From Pseudomonadota bacterium (GTDB lineage Bacteria; Pseudomonadota; Gammaproteobacteria; Burkholderiales; Burkholderiaceae_C): 58,480 nt of DNA. A model generated the notes under the pieces. That model saw only the letters and a list, made by a program, of their open reading frames with translations. It had not been told where the DNA came from and searched no databases. This document shows positions 23,686-34,184 of the stretch, piece by piece. Both the position numbers and the translations under genes were made by a program. The stretch covers positions 17,114 to 75,593 of the forward strand of contig JAJZTW010000008.1 in assembly GCA_021847345.1 (NCBI GenBank), given 5' to 3'. Position 1 is the stretch's first letter. Each line of letters opens with the position of its first letter.

Positions 23686-25743
23686 ATGAACGCGCACAAC
23701 GAACTCTTCCCCGTGATCGACCCGACGCAACGCCGTCGCCTGGCCAACGCCATCCGCTTCCTGGCCATCGACGCCGTCGAGGCGGCCAAGTCCGGGCACC
23801 CCGGCGCGCCGATGGGCATGGCCGACATCGCCGAGGTGCTGTGGCGCGGACATCTGCACCACAACCCGGCCAACCCGCATTGGGCCAACCGCGACCGTTT
23901 CGTGTTGTCCAACGGCCACGCTTCGATGCTGATCTACGCGTTGCTGCACCTGAGCGGCTACGAGCTGCCGCTGGACGAGCTCAAACGCTTTCGCCAGCTG
24001 CACAGCAAGACCCCCGGGCACCCGGAAGTCGGCTACACGCCCGGCGTGGAGACCACCACCGGCCCGCTCGGCCAGGGGCTGGCCAACGCCGTGGGCATGG
24101 CGCTGGCCGAGCGCATGCTGGCGCGCGAGTTCAACCGCCCCGGGCACGACATCATCGACCACCACACCTATGTATTCGTCGGTGACGGATGCCTGATGGA
24201 GGGAATCAGCCACGAGGTCTGCTCGCTGGCCGGAACCCTCAAGCTCAACAAGCTCATCGCCTTCTACGACGACAATGGCATTTCCATCGACGGCCATGTC
24301 GAGCACTGGTTCGGCGACGACACCGCCAAGCGCTTCGTGGCCTACGGCTGGAATGTCATCGGCCCGATCGACGGCCACGACCCGCAGGCGGTCGAGCGTG
24401 CCACGGCGCAGGCCAAGACCAGCGACCGCCCGTCGCTGATCATCTGCACCACCACCATCGGCTGGGGCTCTCCCAACAAGGCCGGCGGGCACGATGTGCA
24501 CGGCTCCGCGCTGGGCGCCGCCGAGGTCGAGGCCACGCGTCGCGCGCTGGGCTGGGAATACGGCCCCTTCGAGATCCCGCAGGACATCTACGACGCCTGG
24601 GATGCGCGCGCCCACGGCGCGAAGCTGGAGCAGGCGTGGAACGAGCGTTTCGACGCCTACGCCCGCGCCTGGCCCGAGCTGGCCGCGGCGCTGCGCCGTC
24701 GCCTGTCGGGCGAGCTCCCGGCCGACTGGGCGGGCACGGTGCACAAGCTGTTTGCGTCGGCGCGCGCGGTCAGCGCCGCCACGGCCACGCGCAAGGCCTC
24801 GCAGATCGCGCTGGAGACCCTGGTTCCGGCGCTGCCCGAGATGTTCGGCGGCTCGGCCGACCTGACCGGCTCGAACCTGACTGCGGTGAAGGCCTCGCAC
24901 GCGTGGGCCTCGGCGCAGGACGGGCAGGTCGTGAACTACCTGTCCTACGGGGTTCGCGAGTTCGGCATGGCGGCGATGATGAACGGCATGGCGCTGCACG
25001 GGGCCTTCGTGCCCTACGGCGGCACCTTCCTGATGTTCTCCGACTATGCGCGCAACGCCGTGCGCATGAGCGCGCTGATGAGCCAGCGCGTGGTGCATGT
25101 GTTCTCGCACGACTCGATCGGGCTGGGCGAGGACGGCCCGACCCACCAGGCCGTCGAGCAGACCCCGAGCCTGCGCCTGATCCCGCGGCTCGACGTCTGG
25201 CGCCCGGCCGACGTGCTGGAGACCGCGGTGGCGTGGAAGCACGCGGTGGAGCGCCGCGACGGCCCCAGCGCGCTGCTGCTGTCGCGCCAGAACCTGGCCG
25301 TGCTGCAGCATGGCGACGGCGCCGAGGCGCGCATCGAGCGCGGCGGCTACGTGGTCGCCGACGCGGCGACGGGCAAGCCGCAGGTGGTACTGATCGCCAC
25401 CGGTTCCGAGGTGGAGATCGCGCTGAAGGCGCGCGAGCTGCTGGCCGCTGGCGGGGTGCAGGCCCGCGTGGTGTCGATGCCCTGCACCTCGGCCTTCGAC
25501 CGCCAGGACGTCGCGTGGCGCACCGATGTGCTGCCTGCCGGCGTGCCGCGCGTGGCGGTGGAGGCGGCGCAGCCCGATCTGTGGCACAAGTATGTCGGCC
25601 TGTCCGGCGCAGTCGTGGGCATTTCGACCTTCGGCGAATCGGCGCCGGCGCCGGAGCTGTATCGCCATTTCCATATCACGCCCGAGCACACCGCCGAAGT
25701 GGCGCGCGAGGTGCTGTCCCGCGCCGGCGGCGCGCTCGACTGA
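23686..25743 (+). CDS. cbbT: Transketolase (CbbT)
   Basis: A 685-residue thiamine diphosphate enzyme that transfers two-carbon units between sugar phosphates to regenerate pentose phosphates. [15 protein letters not shown] has the catalytic His and Gly-rich loop. The TPP motif begins at G166-D-G and runs through [10 protein letters not shown]. The pyrimidine domain has [18 protein letters not shown] with its Glu, then [14 protein letters not shown]. The C-terminal domain ends with [18 protein letters not shown]. The ATG at 23686 is 43 bp after cbbP. Its stop is 11 bp before cbbZ, so the three genes are one transcriptional unit. A paralogous housekeeping copy may exist elsewhere. Confidence 0.95.
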   Translation: MNAHNELFPVIDPTQRRRLANAIRFLAIDAVEAAKSGHPGAPMGMADIAEVLWRGHLHHNPANPHWANRDRFVLSNGHASMLIYALLHLSGYELPLDELKRFRQLHSKTPGHPEVGYTPGVETTTGPLGQGLANAVGMALAERMLAREFNRPGHDIIDHHTYVFVGDGCLMEGISHEVCSLAGTLKLNKLIAFYDDNGISIDGHVEHWFGDDTAKRFVAYGWNVIGPIDGHDPQAVERATAQAKTSDRPSLIICTTTIGWGSPNKAGGHDVHGSALGAAEVEATRRALGWEYGPFEIPQDIYDAWDARAHGAKLEQAWNERFDAYARAWPELAAALRRRLSGELPADWAGTVHKLFASARAVSAATATRKASQIALETLVPALPEMFGGSADLTGSNLTAVKASHAWASAQDGQVVNYLSYGVREFGMAAMMNGMALHGAFVPYGGTFLMFSDYARNAVRMSALMSQRVVHVFSHDSIGLGEDGPTHQAVEQTPSLRLIPRLDVWRPADVLETAVAWKHAVERRDGPSALLLSRQNLAVLQHGDGAEARIERGGYVVADAATGKPQVVLIATGSEVEIALKARELLAAGGVQARVVSMPCTSAFDRQDVAWRTDVLPAGVPRVAVEAAQPDLWHKYVGLSGAVVGISTFGESAPAPELYRHFHITPEHTAEVAREVLSRAGGALD

Positions 25744-25754
25744 GGGGGCGCGCG

Positions 25755-27498
<1,744 letters not shown>

Positions 27499-27577
27499 CG
27501 CCCGCCCTTTCGCGACAACGACGCATACGCCGCGCGCCCCGCAGCCGGGCAGCGCGGCGACCGAGGAGCCGACAAGC

Positions 27578-28792
27578 ATGCATATCCTGACCTTCGAACA
27601 GGTCTGCAAGCGCGGACAGGCGCGCGGCAAGCGCGTGTTCATCCGCGCCGACCTGAACGTGCCCCTGGACGAGCAGGGGCGTATCGCCGAGGACACGCGG
27701 GTGCGCGCCTCGGTGCCCGCCGTGCGCATGGCGCTGGACGCCGGCGCCGCGGTGATGGTGACCTCCCACCTGGGGCGCCCGACCGAGGGCGAGTTCCGCC
27801 CGGCGGACAGCCTGGCGCCGGTTGCCGCGCGCATGGGCGAGCTGCTCGGCCAGCCGGTGCGCCTGGTGTCGAACTGGGTGGACGGCGGATTCGAGCTCGC
27901 CCCCGGCGAGGTCGTGCTGCTCGAGAACTGCCGCCTGAACAAGGGCGAGAAGAAAAACGATCCCGAGCTTTCGCGCAAGATGGCGGGACTTTGTGATGTG
28001 TTCGTGCACGATGCATTCGGCACCGCGCACCGTGCCGAGGCCACCACCTACGGCATCGCGCAATACGCGCCGGTGGCCTGTGCCGGGCCGCTGCTGGCCG
28101 CCGAGATCGACGCGCTGAACCGCGCGCTGGCGCAGCCGGCGCGACCGCTGATGGCCATCGTCGCCGGCTCGAAGGTGTCGACCAAGCTGACCATCCTGCA
28201 AAGCCTGGCCGACAAGGTCGACGGGCTGATCGTCGGCGGCGGCATCGCCAACACCTTCATGCTGGCCGCCGGGCTGTCCATCGGCAAGAGCCTGGCCGAG
28301 CCCGACCTGGTCGACGACGCCCGGCGCGTGATCGACAAGATGAAGGCGCGCGGCGCCGAGGTGCCGATTCCCGAGGACGTGGTGGTGGCGCGCGAGTTCA
28401 GCGCGCAGGCCACGCCGACCGTCAAGGCGGCCACCGAGGTCGGCGCCGATGACCTGATCCTGGACATCGGGCCGCGTACCGCGCAGCGCCTGGCCGAGCG
28501 CCTGAAGGCCGCCGGCACCATCGTCTGGAACGGCCCGGTCGGGGTGTTCGAGTTCGACGCCTTCTCGCACGGCACCGAGACCCTGGCGCGCGCCATTGCC
28601 GACAGCCGCGGTTTTTCCATCGCCGGCGGCGGCGACACCCTGGCGGCCATCGCCAAGTACGGGATCACCGAGCGCATCGGCTACATCTCCACCGGCGGCG
28701 GCGCCTTCCTCGAGGTGCTCGAGGGCAAGACCCTGCCGGCTTTCGAGATCCTGGAAAAGCGCTCGCGCGAGCAGCAAAGCGCAGCGGCCTGA
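27578..28792 (+). CDS. pgk: Phosphoglycerate kinase (CbbK)
   Basis: A 404-residue two-domain kinase that makes 1,3-bisphosphoglycerate from 3-phosphoglycerate and ATP in the fixing direction. [27 protein letters not shown] and [14 protein letters not shown] are the substrate-side motifs. The C-terminal nucleotide domain has [36 protein letters not shown] and [21 protein letters not shown] lies about 8 nt before the ATG. It follows gap by about 80 bp and precedes cbbA by about 50 bp. Confidence 0.95.
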   Translation: MHILTFEQVCKRGQARGKRVFIRADLNVPLDEQGRIAEDTRVRASVPAVRMALDAGAAVMVTSHLGRPTEGEFRPADSLAPVAARMGELLGQPVRLVSNWVDGGFELAPGEVVLLENCRLNKGEKKNDPELSRKMAGLCDVFVHDAFGTAHRAEATTYGIAQYAPVACAGPLLAAEIDALNRALAQPARPLMAIVAGSKVSTKLTILQSLADKVDGLIVGGGIANTFMLAAGLSIGKSLAEPDLVDDARRVIDKMKARGAEVPIPEDVVVAREFSAQATPTVKAATEVGADDLILDIGPRTAQRLAERLKAAGTIVWNGPVGVFEFDAFSHGTETLARAIADSRGFSIAGGGDTLAAIAKYGITERIGYISTGGGAFLEVLEGKTLPAFEILEKRSREQQSAAA

Positions 28793-28841
28793 GCCCGCAC
28801 CCTTCACGTACCTTCACCACCATCGACCCCGGAGTTCGAAC

Positions 28842-29906
28842 ATGGCTCTGATTTCCCTGCGCCAGCTGCTGGACCACGCCGCCGAGCATTCCTACGGCGT
28901 GCCCGCGTTCAACGTCAACAACCTGGAGCAAATGCGCGCCATCATGGAGGCTGCCGCCGAGACCGATTCGCCGGTCATCGTGCAGGCCTCGGCCGGTGCG
29001 CGCAAGTACGCCGGCGCGCCGTTCCTGCGTCACCTGATCCTGGCGGCGATCGAGGAATTCCCCGACATCCCGGTGTGCATGCACCAGGACCACGGCACCA
29101 GTCCGGCTGTATGCCAGCGCTCCATCCAGCTCGGCTTCTCGTCGGTCATGATGGACGGCTCGCTGGGTACCGACGGCAAGACCCCGACCAGCTACGAATA
29201 CAACGTCGACGTCACGCGACGCACCGTCGACATGGCCCATGCCTGCGGCGTGTCGGTCGAGGGTGAGCTCGGCTGCCTGGGCTCGCTGGAAACCGGAACC
29301 GCCGGCGAGGAGGACGGAATCGGCGCCGAGGGCAAGCTCGACCACAGCCAGCTGCTCACCGATCCCGAGGAAGCCGCCGACTTCGTCCAGAAGACCGGCG
29401 TGGACGCGCTGGCCATCGCCATCGGCACCAGCCACGGTGCGTACAAGTTCACCCGCCCGCCGACCGGGGACATCCTGGCCATCGACCGCATCAAGCAGAT
29501 CCACGCGCGCATCCCGAACACGCACCTGGTGATGCACGGTTCGTCGTCGGTGCCCCAGGAGTGGCTGAAGATCATCAACGAAAACGGCGGCGACATGGGT
29601 GAGACCTATGGCGTGCCGGTCGAGGAGATCGTCGAGGGCATCAAGCACGGCGTGCGCAAGGTGAACATCGACACCGACCTGCGCATGGCGTCGACCGGCG
29701 CGGTGCGCAAGTTCCTGGTCGACAACCGCAAGGAATTCGACCCGCGCAAGTTCCTCGCCGCGTCGACCAAGGCGATGAAGCAGATCTGCAAGGCGCGTTA
29801 CGAAGCCTTCGGAACCGCCGGCAACGCGTCGAAGATCCGCCCGTTGAGCCTGGAGACCATGTTCCAGCGCTATGAGAAGGGCGAGCTGGCTCCGAAGGTG
29901 AAGTGA
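28842..29906 (+). CDS. cbbA: Class II fructose-bisphosphate aldolase (CbbA)
   Basis: A 354-residue Zn-dependent aldolase. It condenses dihydroxyacetone phosphate with glyceraldehyde 3-phosphate and, in the Calvin cycle, with erythrose 4-phosphate to sedoheptulose bisphosphate. Metal ligands are in MHQDHGTSP (H81, H84) and [18 protein letters not shown] and [10 protein letters not shown] carry phosphate and further His ligands. [17 protein letters not shown] is the CbbA-subtype ending. GGAG lies 7 nt before the ATG. Its stop overlaps the GTG start of cbbY (GTGA). Confidence 0.95.
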   Translation: MALISLRQLLDHAAEHSYGVPAFNVNNLEQMRAIMEAAAETDSPVIVQASAGARKYAGAPFLRHLILAAIEEFPDIPVCMHQDHGTSPAVCQRSIQLGFSSVMMDGSLGTDGKTPTSYEYNVDVTRRTVDMAHACGVSVEGELGCLGSLETGTAGEEDGIGAEGKLDHSQLLTDPEEAADFVQKTGVDALAIAIGTSHGAYKFTRPPTGDILAIDRIKQIHARIPNTHLVMHGSSSVPQEWLKIINENGGDMGETYGVPVEEIVEGIKHGVRKVNIDTDLRMASTGAVRKFLVDNRKEFDPRKFLAASTKAMKQICKARYEAFGTAGNASKIRPLSLETMFQRYEKGELAPKVK

Positions 29907-30673
29907 GCGGCTCCCCGCCGGCGCTGCGCGCGCTGATCTTCGACGTCGACGGCACGCTGGCGGAAACCGAGCGAGACGGTCATCGCGTGGCCTTCAACCG
30001 GGCCTTCGCCGAACTCGGGCTGGACTGGCAGTGGGACGAGGCGCTGTACGGGCGCCTGCTGGCCGTCACCGGCGGCAAGGAGCGCATGCTGCACTACTGG
30101 CGCGGCGTCGACCCGCGTGGCGCCCAGGCGCCCGACGCCGTCGAGCTGATCGCCGAGTTGCACCGGCGCAAGACCCGACACTATGTCGATCTCGTGCAGT
30201 CGGGCGCGGTGGCGCTGCGCCCGGGCGTGCGCCGCCTGCTCGAGCAGGCCCGCGGCGCCGGGCTGCTGCTGGCCATCGCCACGACGACCACGCCGGACAA
30301 CGTCGACGCGCTGCTGCGCGCCACGCTGGGCGTGGGCGCGGACGAGATGTTCGCCTGTGTCGGCGCGGGCGACATCGTGCCGCGCAAGAAGCCCGACCCC
30401 GGCATCTACCGGTGGGTGCTCGAGCGTCTCGGGCTCGGCCCCGAGGCCTGCGTGGCCTTCGAGGACTCGCCAGCCGGTCTGTGCGCGGCGCACGCCGCCG
30501 GCCTGCGCACGGTCGTGACCCCCGGCGTGTACACCCAGCGCGAGGCCTTCCCCGAGGCCTGGGCCCTGCTCGACGGCCTGGGCGACGAGCATCGACCGGC
30601 GGTCGGGCATGTCGCCGGCCGCGCCTGGCGCGGCGTGCTCGACCCGGCGCAGTTGCGGACCTGGGCGGGCTGA
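29903..30673 (+). CDS. cbbY: CbbY-type HAD phosphatase
   Basis: A 256-residue HAD hydrolase with motif I in [21 protein letters not shown], the CbbY form. CbbY dephosphorylates xylulose 1,5-bisphosphate, an inhibitor formed by RuBisCO misfire, so it protects RuBisCO. Motif II is [11 protein letters not shown], the Lys is in [10 protein letters not shown], and motif IV is [13 protein letters not shown]. The frame begins with GTG within the cbbA stop (GTGA), so translation is coupled. It closes the operon. Its presence implies a RuBisCO elsewhere in the genome. Confidence 0.92.
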   Translation: MSGSPPALRALIFDVDGTLAETERDGHRVAFNRAFAELGLDWQWDEALYGRLLAVTGGKERMLHYWRGVDPRGAQAPDAVELIAELHRRKTRHYVDLVQSGAVALRPGVRRLLEQARGAGLLLAIATTTTPDNVDALLRATLGVGADEMFACVGAGDIVPRKKPDPGIYRWVLERLGLGPEACVAFEDSPAGLCAAHAAGLRTVVTPGVYTQREAFPEAWALLDGLGDEHRPAVGHVAGRAWRGVLDPAQLRTWAG

Positions 30674-31011
30674 CGCACCGAAGGCAGGCCGGCCGAGCCC
30701 GGCGGCGCGAGCGCGCGGCGCGATCGTGGACTGAAGCGCGCCGGATTTTCCATGAGACTTCGCGATATGCGCCGGGATTTGCCAGGAAAACATTTTCTCC
30801 TCATTTATGGAGCGTGATTGATCCTTGATTGACCGGGTGTGACAAACGGTTTCTGCCTGATGTTCGATGGCAGCTTGCCCATAATCCACCCGCGAGCTTC
30901 ACCGATGGCCCGGTAAGGGCCTTCCGCAAGGGCTCGCGATGCGGCCGGAATTCCCTGGCCGCAGTCGGCGCGCCGCTTGTTGCCGGCTTGTCCATCTGGA
31001 GGTGATTCATC
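30674..31011. other. Intergenic region before the CVNH-like protein gene
   Basis: About 338 bp with no supported gene. 30740-30890 is AT-rich relative to the surroundings. CATAAT at 30880-30885 is a possible -10 with a weak -35 (CTGATG at 30857-30862) 17 bp upstream. GCGGCC and GGCCGC (about 30942-30963) flank a 10-nt spacer. GGAGGTG at 30998-31004 is a strong ribosome-binding site for the next gene. I see no clear terminator for the cbb operon. Confidence 0.4.
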
Positions 31012-32418
31012 ATGGAAATCCGCAAAATCATCGCCTGTGCCCTGATTGCAGCGCTGCCCGTGTCCGCGCTGGCGCAGGATTATGTCGGTGTGGTGGGAAC
31101 GCGCCTGCTCAGCGACCATTACGGCAGGGGGGACGACCTGTACCTGGGTTTCGTCAACGATACGAGCTCGACGGTTCGCGTCACGCGTGTGCGCCCCGAG
31201 GATCCTTCCAGGGGGTTCAGCATCTTCGCCATGCCTCAGGAGCTGGCTCCATGGTCGGCTCCCCAGCGAGTCAGCCCCGACGCCGGCGGAACAGGCGTCA
31301 GCGAGCTGCTGCGCGGTACGGGTCTGGACTTCGCGCCCTTTCCCCAGCAGGGCCAAGGGGATTTCAGGTTCCGCCACTACATGGTGGGGGAGAAGTACAA
31401 GGAAATGCGCATCAGCCCCGACGCGGTCGCGACCTACCGGCTGAGCCCCGAGGGCCCCGACGCCGGACCGCAGTCCGGTGTCGAGCTGACCGTGCACTGG
31501 GACCGCGTGCCCGGTGGATTCAGCCTTGAGCCTGCATTGGTGATCATGGGGGCCACGGCGGGGAGCGCAGGGGTGATCGGCTCCGGCTGGATGCTGGCCT
31601 CGGCGTTGAGAAAGGAGCTGCCCTCTGCGAGCTGGGCCACCCGCTGGGCGTACCTGCGAGGCGCCGCAACCATGAGCAAAACCTCGGTGGGCAGCATGTT
31701 CCTGAGGCAGGCCGTCAAGCTCGGCAGTATTGCGGGCCTCGTCATGACGCTCGGGGAAGCGGCCTATTACACGGGGGCCTCGGCGTTGGCCGGCCACCAC
31801 ATCTTCTCGACGACCCATGCCTTCGCGCTGCTGGGTGGCTCGGGCGTGCAGCAGGTCATGCAGACCCCGCTGCAGCAAGTGGTTCGCAGCCCGGACGGGC
31901 GCTTCGAATACACCCTGGCGCTGCGGACGCTGCCCTACGCAACAGGTGAGGGGCACGCGCTGGTCCCCGCCGAGGACGACGGCCTGATCCTGGTGGGGAT
32001 TCGCCATGTCTGGAGCGCGCAGGACTCCTGCCAGGACCTGCATTTCGCGGAAAATGATCATGCCGGCCAGCTGCTGTCGGGTACCTGCCGCGATGCCCAG
32101 GGGCATATTCCGCCGCAGCCGAGCAAGCTCGACATCGGGCTTTGCACAGCGCAGTCGGATGTGTTCAACGACAACGGCAAGCTTGACTGTCCGTCACGCT
32201 TCAGCGGCCCGTTCGAGCACAGCTTCCACAAGTACGACGGCAACCTGCGCGGCGCCTATCTGTACACCGACGGGCGGCTCGAGGTGTATTCGAACGCCGA
32301 GAATCCGCAGGTGCTGGCGACCCTGCACAACCCTGAAATGTGCGTGCCGGGCAGTATCACTTTCACCGCGCGTACGCACATGAGGGCGACCTACACGCTG
32401 AGCTGCCAGTACCGCTGA
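31012..32418 (+). CDS. Exported protein with C-terminal cyanovirin-N-like (CVNH) module
   Basis: A 468-residue product I do not recognise as a whole. A signal peptide ending near ALAQD (residues 1-22) is followed by a beta-rich, Ig-like part (about 25-165). Two hydrophobic segments come next (about 182-200 and 235-265), which could insert in a membrane. From S339 a pattern SCQDLHF...LSGTCRDAQGH...SKLDIGLCTA...NDNGKLDC (C340 to C393) follows the spacing of one CVNH repeat of cyanovirin-N-like lectins, with Cys pairs and the L-D-L/NG-L-C core. A further Cys-containing beta region (MCVPGSITF, LSCQYR) closes the chain. The reading is exported carbohydrate-binding, but that is inference. GGAGGTG lies 7 nt before the ATG. 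It is a single-gene unit, convergent with holA. Confidence 0.7.
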   Translation: MEIRKIIACALIAALPVSALAQDYVGVVGTRLLSDHYGRGDDLYLGFVNDTSSTVRVTRVRPEDPSRGFSIFAMPQELAPWSAPQRVSPDAGGTGVSELLRGTGLDFAPFPQQGQGDFRFRHYMVGEKYKEMRISPDAVATYRLSPEGPDAGPQSGVELTVHWDRVPGGFSLEPALVIMGATAGSAGVIGSGWMLASALRKELPSASWATRWAYLRGAATMSKTSVGSMFLRQAVKLGSIAGLVMTLGEAAYYTGASALAGHHIFSTTHAFALLGGSGVQQVMQTPLQQVVRSPDGRFEYTLALRTLPYATGEGHALVPAEDDGLILVGIRHVWSAQDSCQDLHFAENDHAGQLLSGTCRDAQGHIPPQPSKLDIGLCTAQSDVFNDNGKLDCPSRFSGPFEHSFHKYDGNLRGAYLYTDGRLEVYSNAENPQVLATLHNPEMCVPGSITFTARTHMRATYTLSCQYR

Positions 32419-32431
32419 ACGACCCCGCCCC

Positions 32432-32470
32432 CACCGAGCCTTCCCGGCACAACGACGGGCAGGCTCGGTG
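32432..32470. terminator. Strong bidirectional stem-loop between convergent genes
   Basis: CACCGAGCCT (32432-32441) pairs perfectly with AGGCTCGGTG (32461-32470). An inner CCCG/CGGG pair (32443-32446 with 32456-32459) extends it. It lies between the convergent CVNH gene and holA and is the best terminator-like structure in the window, though it lacks a T-tract. Confidence 0.65.
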
Positions 32471-32523
32471 TGCTCGGAAATGCTTCTGCGTGTACCGTTG
32501 ACGCAGCCCCGCGGCGGCGGGGC

Positions 32524-33609
32524 TCAAAGCAGCACCAGCCGGGACCCCAGGGGGCTGGCGCCGGCGGCCGGCGCCACCGCCTGGGCCATGGCCAGCGCGA
32601 GCTGGCGCACGGCCTCCCACGGTTCGTGGGGAAGGCCGCTGGGGCGCAGGCCCTTGACCGCGCGGTCGCACGCGGCGGCGCGCAGCAGCAGCGCCTCGAG
32701 CGTGGGCAGCGCAAGCCCGGGCAGGACACGCTGCAGCAGCTTTTCCTTCGGACCCCAGATGCGATTGGCGCGCGCCAGCGAGGCGAAGCCCTCGCCGGAA
32801 TCGAGCCCCTGGCGAATGCGCAGCCACGCGCGCAGTTCCTCGGCGAGGGTCCAGTGCGCCAGCACCGCGGCCACGCCCTCGCCCTGCAGGCCCTCGAGCA
32901 TGCGCAGCAGGCGCGCGCTGTCGCCGGCCAGCACGGTTTCGCTCAGGCGGAACACGTTGTAGCGGGCGGCCCCCTGCACCAGCGCCTCGACCTGCTCGGG
33001 GTCGAGTTCGCCGGGCTCGACCAGCAGCGCGAGCTTTTCCACCTCCTGGTGGGCCGCCAGCAGGTTGCCCTCGCAGCGCGCCACCAGAATCTCCAGGCAG
33101 TTCTGGCCAGCCGCTCCCGCGGGCAGGCGCAGCCCATGGCGCTCCAGGCGCCGGCGCATCCACGCGCCGAGCTGCGCCGGCTCGACGCTGTCGACGCGCA
33201 CCGCCGTGCCCTGGCGAGTGAGCTGGGAGAACCAGTCGGCCTTCTGCGTGGCGGCGTCCAGGCGCGGCAGCAGCACCAGCAGCAGCACATCGCCCTGTTG
33301 CTCGCGCGCCAGCTCGGCCAGCGCGGCGGCGCCGTCGCGCCCGGGCTTGCCCGAGGCAATACGCAACTCCACCAGCTTGCGCTCGCCGAACAGGCTGCGT
33401 TCGCGCATCTGCGCCATCAGCACCTGCCAGTCGAAGCCGCGCTCGACCTGGTGGGATTCGCGCGCGCCATAGCCGGCCTGCGTGGCCGCGGCGCGAATCG
33501 CGTCGACCGCTTCCATGACCAGCAGCAACTCGTCGCCGAACACCGTGTAGGGCGCATGCAGCCCGGAGCGCAGTGCGTTGGCGAGTTGTTCCTGAGCAAT
33601 CAGTGCCAT
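32524..33609 (-). CDS. holA: DNA polymerase III delta subunit
   Basis: A 361-residue clamp-loader subunit that opens the sliding clamp during replication. It follows the family layout. The N-terminal domain begins QLANALRSGLHAPYTVFGDELLLVMEAVDAIRAAA. RSLFGERKLVELR is the conserved first-domain strand. The middle has CEGNLLAAHQEVEKLALL. The C-terminal helical collar ends near LRPSGLPHEPWEAVRQLAL. Length matches the betaproteobacterial HolA norm of about 340-360. It follows lptE by 20 bp in the conserved leuS-lptE-holA order. Confidence 0.9.
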   Translation of the reverse strand: MALIAQEQLANALRSGLHAPYTVFGDELLLVMEAVDAIRAAATQAGYGARESHQVERGFDWQVLMAQMRERSLFGERKLVELRIASGKPGRDGAAALAELAREQQGDVLLLVLLPRLDAATQKADWFSQLTRQGTAVRVDSVEPAQLGAWMRRRLERHGLRLPAGAAGQNCLEILVARCEGNLLAAHQEVEKLALLVEPGELDPEQVEALVQGAARYNVFRLSETVLAGDSARLLRMLEGLQGEGVAAVLAHWTLAEELRAWLRIRQGLDSGEGFASLARANRIWGPKEKLLQRVLPGLALPTLEALLLRAAACDRAVKGLRPSGLPHEPWEAVRQLALAMAQAVAPAAGASPLGSRLVLL

Positions 33610-33629
33610 GGGCTTGGGTATGTTCCCGC

Positions 33630-34184
33630 TCAGCGCGCGGGCGCGTCGGCGCCGTCTCCAGCCGGAGCATGGAAATTGCTGAGCTGGAACAGGATACGGT
33701 CGACCAGCGACTGCCGCATGCCCGCATACAGCATGTCGGCCTCGTAGGCCTTGCCCAGCGCCGCCGCCGTGCTGTAGCTCAGGCGGCTGCTGCGCGAGAT
33801 CGTGGTCGGCGGGATGTAGACCCTGCCGTTCGGCGCGTCGAGCCGGAAGCGCACGACGTCGTTGAGGGTGTACTGGGCGACCGTGCCGTCCGCGTTGTAC
33901 GCGGTCGGCACCTGGCTGGTGCTTTCCTGCAGCAGCGTGAACACCGCCTGCGCCTGGCTAGCCTGGCCGACCAGGCGCGCGTCGGTGGTGGCCAGGATGG
34001 TGCGCCTGAGCAGGTCGATCATCGGCCCCGGCTGGCCCTGCACGAGCAGGCGATCGAAGGCCAGGTTGGTCGACCCGCGCAGGTGGAAGCCGCAGCCGGC
34101 CAGCAGCAGCGACAGCCCTCCCAGCGCGCCGGCGCGCAGCAACGCGCGCCGAGCAGCAGCGCACGCGTGTTCACACGACGACAT
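33630..34184 (-). CDS. lptE: LPS-assembly lipoprotein LptE
   Basis: A 184-residue outer-membrane lipoprotein that plugs and helps assemble the LptD pore for LPS insertion. The signal peptide ends in the lipobox [12 protein letters not shown], and the CGFHLRG start of the mature protein is a hallmark of LptE. The rest is the typical short alpha/beta domain ([32 protein letters not shown]). The ATG at 34184 overlaps the leuS stop region by 14 bp, a coupled arrangement. The frame is open further upstream but those residues overlie leuS. Position between leuS and holA is diagnostic. Confidence 0.9.
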   Translation of the reverse strand: MSSCEHACAAARRALLRAGALGGLSLLLAGCGFHLRGSTNLAFDRLLVQGQPGPMIDLLRRTILATTDARLVGQASQAQAVFTLLQESTSQVPTAYNADGTVAQYTLNDVVRFRLDAPNGRVYIPPTTISRSSRLSYSTAAALGKAYEADMLYAGMRQSLVDRILFQLSNFHAPAGDGADAPAR

